Shown here: one piece after another, positions 1 through 12,691 of the stretch | Numbering within the stretch: position 1 is the stretch's first letter | How the letters are laid out: every line of letters starts with the position of its first letter | NCBI GenBank assembly: GCA_028023455.1 | Contig: JAQFVV010012441.1 | Span: forward strand, 1,671,911 to 1,735,910 | DNA length: 64,000 nt | From: Epiperipatus broadwayi | Lineage: Eukaryota; Onychophora; Udeonychophora; Euonychophora; Peripatidae | Direction: 5' to 3' | Translations under genes and position numbers: made by a program | Notes under the pieces: generated by a model | What the model saw: only the letters and a program-made list of their open reading frames with translations | Told to the model about the DNA's origin: nothing | Database searches by the model: none

Positions 1-3000
1 CAGAAAATGGTGATTGAAACTACTACATAGAGTGGGAGGAAAATAATTTTTTTAAAAATTCTTTTTTATTACTGACTATTGCTTAAATATCTATTTTCTG
101 TCACCAATCAAGATGTCACTTCTCCCAAAGGTCATCCTCAAAAAAGTCAATTCCACCCTTTGCACTAAGATAATTATCTGGAAATATTCAGTAACCTTTT
201 CTCTCTTGAAAAAGAAAAATCATTCTGACTTCTAAATACTATTAATCAAATTAAATCAATAAAAAATACTATTTACACTCTTAAATAATAAAAAAATAAT
301 TATTCAACAAATAAAGTAGTTGATATTGTATTTGGTCTGCCCAACAATCCACTGATCCATCAATCCACTAATCACTTAAAATGCATTCAAATTGGTTATC
401 AGAGAGATATATCGATTATAAATTTATGTATTTCACTGTAATATATAGTATTTGGTACAATAATTAGATACATGAATGAAAGATGAAGCTGTAGGATAGC
501 ACAAACATAAATGCACACACATATGCACAAAATAAACACTAAACCAATCTAATAGAAGCTTATATGACCACTACTCGAATATACTGTATTAATTACACTA
601 TGGAATAAAGTATTAATGAACAAATAAACCATAAAATCTCTAAGAAAATATCAATCTTTGTCTCACAGACAAATAAAATGAATCTGTATTAATTTAACCT
701 ACACACTAACAGTTCCTCGGACAAGCCACCCTCCTTGTATCATCAAATATTCATCAAGAAATACTAAATATTTCTAAAACTTCTAAACTTCTTCAAACAA
801 GGTTATGGATTTTTAAAGTGAATTTATATAAAATTTTCATATTTCACTTTTTTTTAGTTAAACATAATTGGTTACTACTGACACAATGTTATTTACTTAA
901 AATTTGTTTTTTGTGCACATTTAGAAGGTCACAATATATATATGTGTGTGTGTATTGTACCCTCACTAACTAGAAATATAATAATAGGAAAATACGATTA
1001 GCTCAGATAAAATGATTACGCTCGCTAAAATACATATAATCTTAATATAAGTAATAATAAAGATATCCAATGATAATATCTACTATTTAACTAGCTATAA
1101 CTGATTAAAAATAATAAATGGTTCGATTTATGAAAAATTAAATAAATAAAATATTAATAAATCATGAGACAATTAAGTGAAGGTCAAGCAGTAAAAAATT
1201 GCATTGGGCCAATATCCGACAGGACACCATCTCAATGGCATAAGAACACTATTCCCGCTATTATTTCAAATAATAAATTCATAGCATTCTTAAGACTTTA
1301 AAATAATAACAGTCAATAATATTACTGAATAAATTCTAATCTATTTATTAAAACAATACAATCATAATAACCTCAGGTTTTTTAAAATAACTTGAATCAA
1401 TTTATAATCTCCTGTAGTCAAGTATGATAAGGGATTTTGTATCATCCTCAACTACACCTAACTAATAATAATAACAACAACAATAAAGAATAATAATAAT
1501 AATAATAATGTTTGATAAATAATATTTTTTCTTATCCATTGTTCAATGTTATAGTAACTACCAATAATGATAATAATAATAAGTAATACAACTCTTTTAT
1601 TTCTCATGTGGAATCTTAAATAGAATATGTGGTATAATCTATTATACAATCTGAAAATATGTGGCAACAAACAACGTTAAAATTCTATGTAATAAATTTG
1701 TGCAATTAATTATGACCATAATAATAATAATGCAAAAAGGAAATTTCTCAAGTATATTATATTTTGAATCATTGTGATTTCTTTAAATGAATAATTATAT
1801 CTGTACTGCAAATATTATGTTTATTTTGATATCTGTCAATCATTTATTTATGATGATGAATAAATCAACATAACACAATGTTTTATAAAAACAAGTTTAA
1901 GAAATTTTATTATCCTATACATTTAACAAAAACTATATACACTATTTACATTTATCTTTAATAAAACCTAACAAATATTAAGCTAATTTTAGATAAATTG
2001 GGTTACATCTTTCCATATCATCAAAAATATGATAAATCAACAAGTAAATAAGCCTTTACTCCGACTTATATACTTTTTATGGCACATTTATTTAAAATAT
2101 AATACAAGTTGAAGACGACTCTTATAGTTTAATAAAAAAAAATCTATTAATTAACATAGCTAGACCATATGGTTTTCGTAAATGTACACAAAAAATATAA
2201 AATATGAAATACTTAAATAATACTTATCTTTGAAATATGTTCAAATATTTTTACAATAAATCAATTAAACTTATCTAATATGATAGTGCTAGTGTTATTT
2301 GAAATATTTTTTTCTTGGTTCATTCGATAAATAACATTGACTTTAATAAAATAATAATATTGGTATTCTTCTACATATTTTGCTTGGTACTATTCTCTAA
2401 ATAAAAATCCTTATATGTGTGTTTCATGTATGTTTAAAATATAAAAATACTATTCATAAAATACAAGCATTCATTCTATTTTTTGTTGCTCATTTTGGAT
2501 GTTTTATTTTTCCTAAAAATATGCATTAACACGTAAAATCAAAATACCAAAATTATTCAAAAATCTCGTGAATAGTTATCATAACTTTTATGTTTTAAAA
2601 ATAGTTTAATAAAAATATGAAAAATATCTATGATTCTTTATTATTCACTGTTAGCATTTACATTCAATTTCATTTGCATTTGTCCTTAACCTAAACCAAA
2701 ACAAGAAAAACCTATCTCATCTCTTTTCAAAATAACAATACTACAATTCAAAATTATTCATTATTTTCTTTCATAAAATACAATGCTATACAATGCAATA
2801 ACTGATGAAATTAAGATAGTGATACAATGCATAGAACCTGAAGAAATAACTAGAGTAAAGACCTCAATGGTATAAAATATATTGGATAATCTACATGGAA
2901 ACAGTGTGAACAAAGAGGTATGACTTCTCTGTCTAATAACCTCAAATATAATAATAATGTCCAGGCTATTTATTCAGCACTCACTCAAACATTTTAAAAT

Positions 3001-6000
3001 ACAAAATATCAAGAAAAACACTATCCACAGAAAATATATACAAGACACAGGGCTACGTTATCTGTACTTGCATAAACTACTAAGATAACAATATAGGTTA
3101 CTTTCCTATTTTCTCCATAGATCCTACATATAAGCATCCAAAGGTTTCTTTACATAATCCCTAAGTCACTATTGATTAAAAACTTTACAATAGATTTAAC
3201 AACCTACATCACAAAAATAACTAGCATTACTCCAAATAACAAACAAAATTCGTATATGACTTTAACAATCCAAAACTACTACAAGAAAAGGTTTATTCAC
3301 TTTTAAAACTCAGCCATAAAATTCAAATGATTTTGTTTTAAGATATTAAAATCAATATTCAAAATATTTCCAAAAATAGAGTTCATTCATTAAAAAATCA
3401 TATAAAAATTATGAGTATCAATAAATTATATTACATTGGTGATATAAAAGAAAATGTATGCATATCTTTCTAAAATCATGGCTTATATCTCTAGAATAAT
3501 CAAGTTTTATGTGTAATTAATGCACATACATATGTTCATATGTTTATATAACAAAGGAATATCATAAAAATATTCAAAGCAATTCTAGAAAATAATAATA
3601 AAATATACATTATTATATTAAGTCAATAAATTTTATAAGATTTACCTAGTGACACTACACTTGTCAGTCACTATTATAGATGTTTTCTGGTCCAATATTT
3701 CATATAAGAAAACATATTAATTAATAATAACAGTCATCCAACATAGTACTATCACACCTTAAAATGTTTATGGAAAAAAAAACTTTACAAAATATTAAAA
3801 TATTCTTTAAAATATTAATTTTGTTAGATTAAATAAAAATATTTAAAGTGTAACTTTTCCTACCCTAACACCAAAAAAAAACTTAATACTATAATTAGTA
3901 TGTAAAATGATAATAAAAATTATAGTTACTAAACTCCAATTCTTTCTTCTCTCATAAAATTCAATTTTAAAAAGTTTTTTTTCTTCCTTCTAATATTTTC
4001 ATAGAAGTTCCTCCAGGTGCTTGTTGCTAAGGCAACCACTGCTATCCTAAAGTTTTACATACAGAGAGTTCTTTTTTCTCCCACAGCACATAAATTCATA
4101 AATAAATAAAAAAATGTTGACTTTTTAAATCCAAAAATATTTTAAAGAATAATTATTAATCCTGTTCTGAAAGTCTATAAAATACAGTCCATTATCTGTA
4201 GATTCCCAGGATAACAATTATTAAAGTGATCACTTGAAAAGATTTTATAAGTAGTAAGCTCCAGAGTTTTTTCCCATTCACATGTATTTTATCGGCTTCA
4301 GATGCATCATTATCAGTAATATAAACTTCATACATAGGTTTATAAAAATACGCATTTTTTATTCCATTCAAAATATCATTTTATAGTAATGCAGGTAAAC
4401 AGTCATTTATAAAGGTATATTTTTTTAGTCAGGATAATATATTTTTTTAATTATCCATTTATTTCTTTTTCTGATGAATAATTTAAACACCAATTTTATA
4501 TTATAGTAATAATTTATGGTATCTTTTAAACAATACTTTGTCATAATAATTATATCTGTAATAATGTTGGTTTTTTAGTTTAATCATTTTTCTTTAAAAA
4601 GATTTGTAATAACTGTTCACTCAATACTTTAAAAAAATATTCACTGCAACTTTTTTTCTAAAAAGAAATATATATGTAGTTACTAATGTAAGCAAAAACA
4701 ATATTTTTTATTCTAGGTTCAATATTAAATTCGTTTTCAATTTTTTTAAAAAATACTAAAATTTTAAGTTTTTTCCATGTAACTTTTTGTTCTCCAAATA
4801 AAGTTGTTTATGTTCAAACTATAATGCATAAAAATGCTAGTCCTTTAAAAAAAAATTTTGCCCAATACTCTTGCAAATATCCAAAGTATTAAAAATAAAT
4901 AATTATATATTTTTTCCATAATATATTTAAAATTACACTTTACTTTATCAGCTGTACTTTTATCATTAATTCTTTTGAATACATTCTTTGGTATTAAATC
5001 TATATTTTACCGTGAAGTTGACTTAACCTTCAATAAAAATAACCAGTAGAGAATTTTTTTAATTTAGGGCTGCATTATTACTTTAACTAAATTGTTAATC
5101 CTTCAAAACTTTTCTTAAAAAATAATATTAAGAACTAGACTAAATAATATTCCAATGTTGATATATGATGATAATATTGATAATAAGTTAATAAGAAGTA
5201 ATTAAGAGAGTAAGTTATTAAGTTATTAAGCAAGCACGAAAATGAGAGCATCTACTTTTATACCAGATTGAACTTATTATCTGATTTGTTATTTAATCTT
5301 CAACTTATGATCTAATTTACATACTTGTCAAGTTTAGGTTATTAAAATTTAGAAATAAAATTTGTGACTCATATTAAATATTAAACATTATTACAAAACT
5401 TAACTATAAATTAATTTTACAATTTTATTTAAACAACTTAAACACTTTAAAATATCATTTTTTAAATTATGCTTTGTTAATTTATCCAATATTTAATTTT
5501 AATGTATCTATTTTTAAATTTTAACTTTACTAACTACACTTATTTTAAAGCTACCTATTTAAATAATTTTCCTAATATTTATTTTCATAATACACAAATG
5601 TTTCAATTTTAAAACAATTCTGAAAGTAATTTTGAAACTTTCTTTTAGAAACCTTGCAAGCACAAAAGTATATGTATTTGCTGGTCACATGGCTTAAAAA
5701 CCAGACAATATGTATCAATTTTTTTGTAATTACTGTCCGAAAACAGAATTATCTTAAACATTTTATTACAAAATATTATATTATAAAAATGATAAAATAT
5801 AATAATACAATTTGGAATAATAAATTTTGAAATTATTTAAGCAATAACAAATTAAATACATTTGCCTACCATAAAATATACTTTTAATAAATAATTTATA
5901 ACATAAATATTAAATCTAATTTTTATTTAAAATACATTAGTTTATATAATTCTAAGACATTATTTTAAAATTAGCTTTTAGCACTTTGGTTACTAGAACT

Positions 6001-6240
6001 TTTACTATATTATTTCACTATGGCCAGTTTTCCCAACCATACAAAAATCATAATATTTAACTTTTACCTTATAATTTTAGCATATTAACATAGTTTTTTA
6101 TACATTTATAACTCGCGACTTTACTTTAGCAAAGTTTTAAAATTTTATCAACACTATATAACATTTATACTATTTATGTTTTCCCTTAATTTAAAATTTT
6201 TCCAAAATTGACTTAGTAAACCTATTTGGACCTAGTAGAA
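1..6240. other. AT-rich intergenic DNA, no gene seen
   Basis: No open frame here has the length or composition of a gene, and no RNA gene was recognised. Visible simple sequence includes a short TG run near 940-955 and ATT/AAT-rich stretches near 1462-1590. The rest is A/T-rich unique-looking sequence with frequent stops in all frames. Confidence 0.7.
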
Positions 6241-6252
6241 AGAGTACAATAT

Positions 6253-6363
6253 ATTTAATGGTAATAAATTATTGAATTTAATGGCAGCTGATGCAGGTTT
6301 AAGAAATTAAGAGAAAGTACTTCAGATTTAAAGACTGTTTTTAATAGTTTATTACCATTAAAT
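6253..6363. repeat. Small inverted repeat, 16-bp arms
   Basis: The 16-bp word at 6253-6268 (ATTTAATGGTAATAAA) recurs as its exact reverse complement at 6348-6363, about 80 bp apart. It could be an old miniature element or chance in A/T-rich sequence. No target-site duplication was noticed. Confidence 0.4.
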
Positions 6364-7729
6364 TTATTGGTAATTATAATGTAGTCAGGCATGGTTCTTG
6401 ATGGCATTGTTGCCAGTTAAAAACAATACAATGTACAGTTTTCAGGGTGATTTTGAAATTGCTGACGTTTTTTACAAATTTTCATTCCCCTTTTTTATTA
6501 ATTGATTGATTGATATAACCTTTGTTTTTTTCTGCCTATTTAAAAAATTGTTTAATTTTAATTTTGTCTTTACAAAACAACAACTTTTTTATTTTTTAAA
6601 CACAAATTTCAACTTCTTTTTCAGGACTGATTAATTGATTGATTGCTGCTACTCTGTGATGTCTTTAGAAAACAACTTTTAATTTTGACGCATAACTTTT
6701 AACCATATTTTTTTTTGTTTTTTGTTTCTAATTTGTATTGAGACATTTTTTGATACATTTTTGTTTTACTTAACTATTGCTTTCTACATAACAAAAAAAA
6801 AAAAACAACTGTGTAGTTTTCAAAGCAATAAAATGTTTTTACCCCTTGTTTTTTATTTATGAATTTGGATCAAATGGAAAGGTTTTGGGAACATAATTTT
6901 GTCTCTTAACCAAAACAAACTTTGCCAACATGCAGGGCTGTCAACAAGGGTATTCTGCTGCCTTCAAACCTATTACTGTTGTGAATGTAACAACTTCGAT
7001 GGCAGAAGACAGATTTACAGCAGAACTGGAATATTTTCTTACAATTGTACAAATTCATCTGCTGTTCACACTTGCATCACTTAGACTGCACTATTATTTG
7101 GTGATGTTGCAAAAATGCCACACACTCAGCTTATGTTGTCAGCAACTGGGAGAAAGTTACACGTTCGGCAGCCATTTTGTGAAGAACATGGTATTTCACA
7201 GGGAAACAAGACTTCACATGTGAACTGAGCTAAATTCATTGTAATGCCCTCTTGGCAAGCTTTTGCACCTTACAATTCTCTAAATATAGGTGTGGCCATT
7301 TTGAAAATTTCTATAAAGTCAGGTTTCTTGAATTCAATATAAATACCAAGACTGTGAAATGTATATTGTAAAAATGTTAGTACTCAAACTACACACACAT
7401 ATATATCAAACTGTACACAAAGGATAAGCATGTGTTTTCACAGTAACTGTCGTGAAGCAGAAATAAGGCCCTATTATTTCTGTGCTATGTCATCAGAATG
7501 ATCTGCAATGGCTAAGATACACATAGATGTTTTCTTAGCCATAAGTTAGGTGTCAGAAATGGCATTTGTAGGTGTTTTTGGTGAGCCAGAATGCCATCAA
7601 GTGGCCGTGCCCAATTAGGTTATAATTAGCAATTTATTATTTTTATTATAATTACAATTTTGTTTTAATTAATGGACATTTTATTTATCTATGTTGCAAA
7701 ATTACAAGGTCCAATGAAAACTTTTTAAC
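6364..7729. other. Intergenic stretch without recognisable gene
   Basis: Includes a somewhat more G+C-balanced segment at about 6890-7600. Two overlapping short open frames there (61 and 97 codons) show no family motif and run into stops, so they are not called. No structural RNA was recognised. Confidence 0.5.
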
Positions 7730-7998
7730 ATTAGTAGATAGCAGTAATTTTTTCTATAACTTGAAAATAACTTAGGTTGAATGTATCATAATCACTAGCT
7801 CATATATTAAATTGTATGTTTATATATCACACTATTACCAACTTTGTATTACACTTCAACAATACTATATATTTGGATATTGTAACTCTGATCGTAATCA
7901 TACAATTAATACATTTTATACACATATTTATACCCATATTTATAAATATGTGTATAAAATATAATAATTGTATGATTATATATTTGGATATTGTAGAT

Positions 7999-8030
7999 CT
8001 GATGATGACTGTAGAACAGTCAAAACTGTA
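7999..8030 (+). ncRNA. Hammerhead-like motif, family F1 (decayed)
   Basis: CTGATGA at 7999-8005 is followed by a 6-bp stem (TGACTG 8006-8011, CAGTCA 8017-8022) with loop TAGAA, then AAAC. This resembles the hammerhead order CUGANGA, stem II, GAAA. The G that should open GAAAC is A here. Sister copies at 27.9-28.1 kb read C, A or G at that point, consistent with decay of an ancestral CpG. Stem I pairing is poor, so self-cleavage is unlikely. Confidence 0.35.
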
Positions 8031-8388
8031 AAAATAAAGTTTAATAAAAAATAGTATAGTTGAAGTATTTAAGAAAGATGTAAATGGTATGATATGTAAA
8101 TATAAAAATCAATACATAAGAAAAGGAAGAAAAAAAATTGTATGTTTATAATTTTATATAAATGTCATTTTTCAAAATATAAATAATTTAACTTACCTTC
8201 TGAAATAGTTCATTCAATGTGAATAGCCACATTCTTATTTTACATTTTTCCTATATCATTGTTTACACAACTTATTGTTGATTGAAGTTTTTTCCTCAAT
8301 AAAATTGCTACTTGAATGAAAACAAAGAATAATCCAATTGACTTTTTGATTTTGCACTTGGATTAAAATTTATATTAGCAAAATTACA

Positions 8389-8662
8389 AAAAAATCAAGT
8401 CCGATGTCACATGACTTAATTTAATAAGCTTGTATTTTGAAATGTTATATATAGAGCTTGCAAAATAAGCTCTTAACAAGCTTTGAGAATATCTCCAACC
8501 CCAGGCCAGTTTCTGCTACTGGGCTTGTCTGGGTATTTTTAATCTAATGCTTGAATATCCTAGCACCTCACTGATGATGCCATTAGCAGAAACTGGTCTG
8601 GGGTTAGAGATATTCTCAAAGCTTGTTAAGAGCTTATTTTTCAAGCTCTATATATAACATTA
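8389..8662. mobile_element. Foldback element F2 with hammerhead, complete copy
   Basis: Arms at about 8441-8520 and 8580-8661 are near-perfect reverse complements around a ~59-nt loop, preceded by a one-sided tail (8389-8440). The paralogous repeat copy B at about 28500 lacks the whole segment: its sequence passes straight from GCAAAATTA into the part matching 8663 onward. That makes this an insertion with an observable empty site. A short ATTA at both junctions may be a target duplication. The tail (containing TCACATGAC and AAGCTTGTA) is shared with the element at 9491-9690 and with the palindrome ends at 10716-10980. Confidence 0.8.
8565..8604 (+). ncRNA. Hammerhead ribozyme motif, family F2, intact core
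   Basis: Read in order: stem I 5' strand 8565-8570 (ACCTCA); CTGATGA 8571-8577; stem II TGC 8578-8580 with GCA 8586-8588 and loop CATTA; GAAAC 8589-8593; two-nt loop TG; GTC 8596-8598; stem I 3' strand 8599-8604 (TGGGGT). Stem I is 6 contiguous pairs including one G-U. All invariant core residues (CUGANGA, GAAA, GUC) are present; cleavage would fall after C8598. Stem III would be only 2 bp as a monomer, but ACTGGU is self-complementary with two G-U pairs, so a double (dimeric) hammerhead is plausible. Activity is inferred, not shown. Confidence 0.7.
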
Positions 8663-9490
8663 ATTTGTTTTTAGTTTAAACATAATTATGACAAAATCTA
8701 AAAACACAGTTTTAATTTTGTGGTAATAGAGTTTGTAGTTTAAATTTAATTTCTGAAATGTCTAAATTAATTTTTATAATAATTAATATATTAAATGTTA
8801 GCAAATATACTTGAAAATGTAATAATTAAACAAAAGGAGTATATCACTCTCTCTCAGGGTATGAGCTAAAAGCACTCTAATTGTTGAACAAATTATCAAG
8901 TATAGAATGAATTCACCTAATCTTAGTAGCTTTGACATTTAAAAGCATATATTTGTCAACATTGTTGATAATTCAAAGTAAAAATAATTTATTATCCTGA
9001 AAGAATATGGCACTTTTATTAAATTCATAATGAGAGAGCATCTCACTTTTAAGATTTTGATTGCACTAATAAAACACGATTTAATATGTAAAGGTAAGCT
9101 AAGATAGCTCAATGTATATGTAAACAAAGAGAGGAAATCACCCTCTTCCAGGCTATGACTTAAAAGAACTCTAACTGTTAAGCAAATGATCAAAAATAGA
9201 ATGAATCTATCCATTCTTGGTAATTCAGAGTGAAATTAATTTATCAACCAAATGGAATATGGTACTGAAGAGTTATTAAATTCATAATCAATTATACAAG
9301 GCTAGAGACAATAGGAAAATGTATCCTTATAATCATCAGAGCTATCAAGAATAGGTGGATTCATTTTATTCTTGATCACTTGTTCAACATTTAGAGTACT
9401 TTTAACTCATTACCTGAGAGAGGGCAATTTACTCCTTTGTTTACATTTTGAGCTATGTTTAATTTAAATTTTACATACATTAATTAACAT

Positions 9491-9690
9491 GCTGGGCTTG
9501 TCTTGGTATTTTTAATCTAATGCTTAAATATCCTGGCACCTCACTGATGATTCCAGTAGCAGAAACTGGACTGGGGTTAAGGATATTCTGCAAAGCTTGT
9601 TACGAGCTTAATTTGTGAGCTCTATATATAACATTTGTAAATACAAGCGTATGAAATTAGATTATGTGACATCTGACTTGATTTTTTTTT
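9491..9690 (+). mobile_element. F2 element, truncated copy
   Basis: It matches the loop, right arm and tail of the 8389-8662 element but lacks nearly all of the left arm. The tail ends in a run of T at about 9680-9691. It also sits inside repeat copy A at a place where copy B has unrelated, shorter sequence, so it is a second independent insertion. With the hammerhead on the plus strand, the tail lies 3' of the ribozyme. Confidence 0.65.
9539..9578 (+). ncRNA. Hammerhead motif, family F2, mutated cleavage site
   Basis: CTGATGA 9545-9551, GAAAC 9563-9567 and the six-pair stem I (9539-9544 with 9573-9578) are kept. The cleavage triplet is GAC instead of GTC at 9570-9572, and stem II (TTC with GCA) has a central mismatch. 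It is probably an inactive relic of the motif at 8565. Confidence 0.55.
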
Positions 9691-10365
9691 TTAAATCAAG
9701 GTGTTAAAAGTGAGAAGCTGTCTCCATCCTTGTATAATTAATGATGAGTTTAATAAATCTTAAGTGTCATATTCCATCTGGTGAATAAATTATTTTCACT
9801 CTGAATTATCATCAGTATTGACAAAAATATGCTTATAAACATAAGAGATACCAAGAATAGGTGGATTCATACTATTCTTGAACATTTGTTCAACATTTAG
9901 AGTGTTTTTATATTATATCCTGGAGGAGAGTGGTTTATTCCTTTTGTTTACATATACATTGAGCTATGTTTAATTTAAAGTTTACATATTAAATGAAATA
10001 ATATTAAAATTTATTTTATTTTTAAGTTCTAGTGAGATATTAAAAACAATTTCCATTTCAGCCTACAATTTAATTTATAATAAAACATTAATAAAATATT
10101 TTTGGTTTACATTTTTTTTAACACTGAATATTAATTACATGTTGACAATTCACATGTAATATTTAATTTTAAAAAAATATAATTAAAAACAACAAAAATA
10201 TTAAATTATTACACAGGAATCAGAATTATATGTACAAATTGGAGATTACACATGGATCACAATAATTAAATATATATATACATTAAATTCTTTAATTGTT
10301 AAATGAAGCAAGTGTGTCATGTTATAATTTTGAAAATTGAAAAAGAATTTACCAAGTTTCTATGT

Positions 10366-10460
10366 AAATAAAAAAACAATGAGCTGTGCCAATTGCTCTA
10401 ATGAGCTTTATAGATAAATGCCAACCAAGAGCAAGTATTTTAAAATCTCTATCTAGATAC
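10366..10460 (+). repeat. Single-arm copy of the 10.7-kb palindrome
   Basis: Starts around GTAAATAAAAAAACAATGAG and runs through AAAATCTCTATC. It matches the left arm of the palindrome at 10716-10980 with several substitutions. The opposite arm is missing or diverged in the following 200 bp. Confidence 0.55.
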
Positions 10461-10614
10461 CACACCCTAATCTCACAAAGGCACTAGGATAGTTTCAGAC
10501 CCTATATCTAAAAATGCCAACCCAAAGCCAGAATTTATCTAAAAGTTATCTATTGAGTGGAAAATCTAAAATTTTCAGACCATGTCTTCACACCCAGCTA
10601 TCCAACTCAAATAG

Positions 10615-10644
10615 CTAATGAGGCTGATAGACCTTCAGCCAAAC
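10615..10644 (+). ncRNA. Weak hammerhead-like motif
   Basis: CTAATGA (10615-10621) is followed by an exact 6-bp stem (GGCTGA 10622-10627, TCAGCC 10635-10640) and AAAC. Relative to a hammerhead core, G5 is A and G12 is missing. Stem I is not clear. It is listed because the same word order recurs in this window, not because activity is likely. Confidence 0.25.
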
Positions 10645-10715
10645 CATAAATTAATAGCCTTAGCAATACGAAATTCCTTAAGACTTTAAAGCAAAAAACT
10701 ATAAAGTCAATAAAC

Positions 10716-10980
10716 ATTAGTGATATATCACATGACCTAATCTTTTTAAGCTTGTAAATAAAAAACAATGAGCTGTGCTAATTGCTCTAAGAAGCTTTAT
10801 TGATAAATGCCAGCAAGAGAAAGCACTTTAAAATCTCTATTAGGTTAGGGTGATGTCAGAGTTTTTAAAGTGCTTTCTCTTGCTGGCATTTATCAATAAC
10901 ACTTGTTAGAGCAATTAGCATAGCTCATGGTTTTTTATTTGACAGCTTAAAAGGGTCAGGTCATGTGATATATGACTAAT
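10716..10980. mobile_element. Foldback element, ~120-bp arms
   Basis: Arms 10716-10837 and 10859-10980 are near-perfect reverse complements around a ~21-nt centre. The arm ends carry the same TCACATGAC...AAGCTTGTA signature as the tail of the F2 hammerhead elements, so the families share termini. No hammerhead core is visible inside this one, and no target duplication was identified. Confidence 0.7.
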
Positions 10981-11129
10981 TTTTCTATGTAATCCTTTGT
11001 TCGACATTTAGAGTACTTTTACGTCATAGCCTGGGAAAAAGTTATTTACTTCCTTTGATTGCATATACATTGAGCTATCTTCAATTTAAAGTTTACAGGT
11101 TTCTATGTACATTTTGTATTCAGTAACTT

Positions 11130-12585
11130 TTTAACACTTTCTCTTGTTATTTCAAGCTTATCTCTAAATGCATTTAGGTATAATCTTGAGTTGTTATTGT
11201 AACAAAATATGCATCTTGTACACCATATTGCACGTAGAACAAATAAACTGGCATGTGTGCATAAAAAGCCTTTATCAATGTTTTCAAAGAGATATTTTAT
11301 ATTTTATATCTATATTTTTATTCTAAGATATAGCAGGTATCTCAGCTATGACCTAATGACAACCAGACAAGAAAGAAAAATGTGAGATTTTGTTTCTGAC
11401 TTTGTTTGCAAAGATTACAGTAATTTACATATATCTAAAAGTAGCTTTTACATTTGTAAAAATGGTTGATGGGTAAATCCTCCAAGTTTATTTTTATCTG
11501 GATTTGTGGCATAGTAGTTTATTTATAAAGTTAAGTATAGATATTTTTTGATAATTTGTGACTTAGTAAAGTAATAAATACACTTTCCAATAATGACATC
11601 TATTTTTAGAGGGATTACACAAGATGCTGCATTTTATATAATGCGTCTCTAAGTAATTTCAAATTGAAGGTGGTTTATCTGTGGATGTTATTTTAAAAGC
11701 TATTTTAAGATAAGAATATAACTTATCATATGCTGAGATTATCTTAAGTGATTTTTAAATTTAAATAAAATTTGCTGAATACAGTCCAAGGTTATTTTGT
11801 AATAAAGGACATTGAAGTCCTCTGATTGAATTGATTGTACTTTTTTTATCTCCTATAAGTTTTCTAAGTTGGGTATAGATAAGATTAATAAATTTCTTAG
11901 TAAGCCTTATTATAGAGATGTAATATATCACTTGTCATGATTATCATATTCTAGAAGGACTTTGCGTAGAGAGAGAAATACACTTTCATTACTGATTTAA
12001 TAATTTTCACTATTTTATTAGTAAGGTTATTCTCTATGTTTGTTCTCATTTGTGCTTGACTAAGATGAAATGGGAACACTAGGGAAGAGATAGTCATTCC
12101 ATTAAAGTGCTCTTTAGTACAATTCCTCTGTAGATTTGCCAAACATATGATTTTTCCATATTGAATGTGTTTATATTATCAGTGTAATCTTGGAGTAATT
12201 TTATTACAATCACATTTGTTTTTGGATGATAAAAAATTGAAATATCATCTATTAAGGTGAGACATTTAATACTGGTTTGAAGACCTGATATGTGCTTTCA
12301 ACAGAGGGTTTATGTGCATGCACTTAATGGAGAATTTTGTGATAGTAAACAAATGGAAATGATTGGGGGTCATATTCACCCATTCTGAGTTCCATGCATT
12401 TTTCTACCCTGAAGCATATTTGTCAAAACATAAAAATATACTCTAGAAATGGTGGTATCAGCAATATTGTTAATCAGATTGTCTACAGAAACCATATCAA
12501 AGGCTGACATTCTATCCAATTAAATCACCATTTTACTATTTTTTTCACTGTTTGTCAATGATTGTTTTACATAACAATGCTAAAA
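11130..12585 (-). pseudogene. LINE reverse transcriptase relic, copy 1
   Basis: This is a decayed non-LTR retrotransposon ORF2, readable only in fragments with stops and frameshifts. On the minus strand, in order: palm motif A with MSAFDMVSVDN (about 12480-12535); a YxDD-like IDDIS at about 12240-12254; a thumb-like NNLTNKI segment (about 12000-12045); and a C-terminal NYCNLCKQ knuckle-like segment (about 11400-11440). This order is that of LINE ORF2 proteins. The same sequence recurs at 16570-17475 plus 22388-23480. Both copies share a TAA just before the LD of motif A. The N-terminal endonuclease is not seen. The LINE clade cannot be assigned by eye. Confidence 0.75.
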
Positions 12586-12691
12586 ATAAAGCTTTAAGTA
12601 ATAATGCATACTATATTATATATCCTTCCTATGCTTATGTCCTATTTTTGCAAATAAAAAGTTACATAAAGAAAGTAATCCTTTGCAAATT

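Larger units (their letters stand above)
7730..10095 (+). repeat. Long interspersed repeat, copy A
   Basis: Most of this interval aligns by eye with 27716-29703 in the same order and orientation, with scattered substitutions and indels. The shared blocks include the TTGGATATTGTAG hairpin at the start, the stretch containing the poly-A-rich AAGGAAGAA word, and an internally inverted section around 8840-9980. Copy A is longer because it carries two insertions absent from copy B: a foldback at about 8389-8662 and a related truncated element at about 9491-9690. No coding capacity was seen. The ends lie near 7730 and 10095, where similarity fades. Confidence 0.75.

Noticed and set aside
6930-7223. 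97-codon plus-strand frame overlapping a 61-codon frame
   Set aside because: No family motif and no splice or promoter context. Overlapping frames of similar length suggest chance in a less A/T-rich patch.
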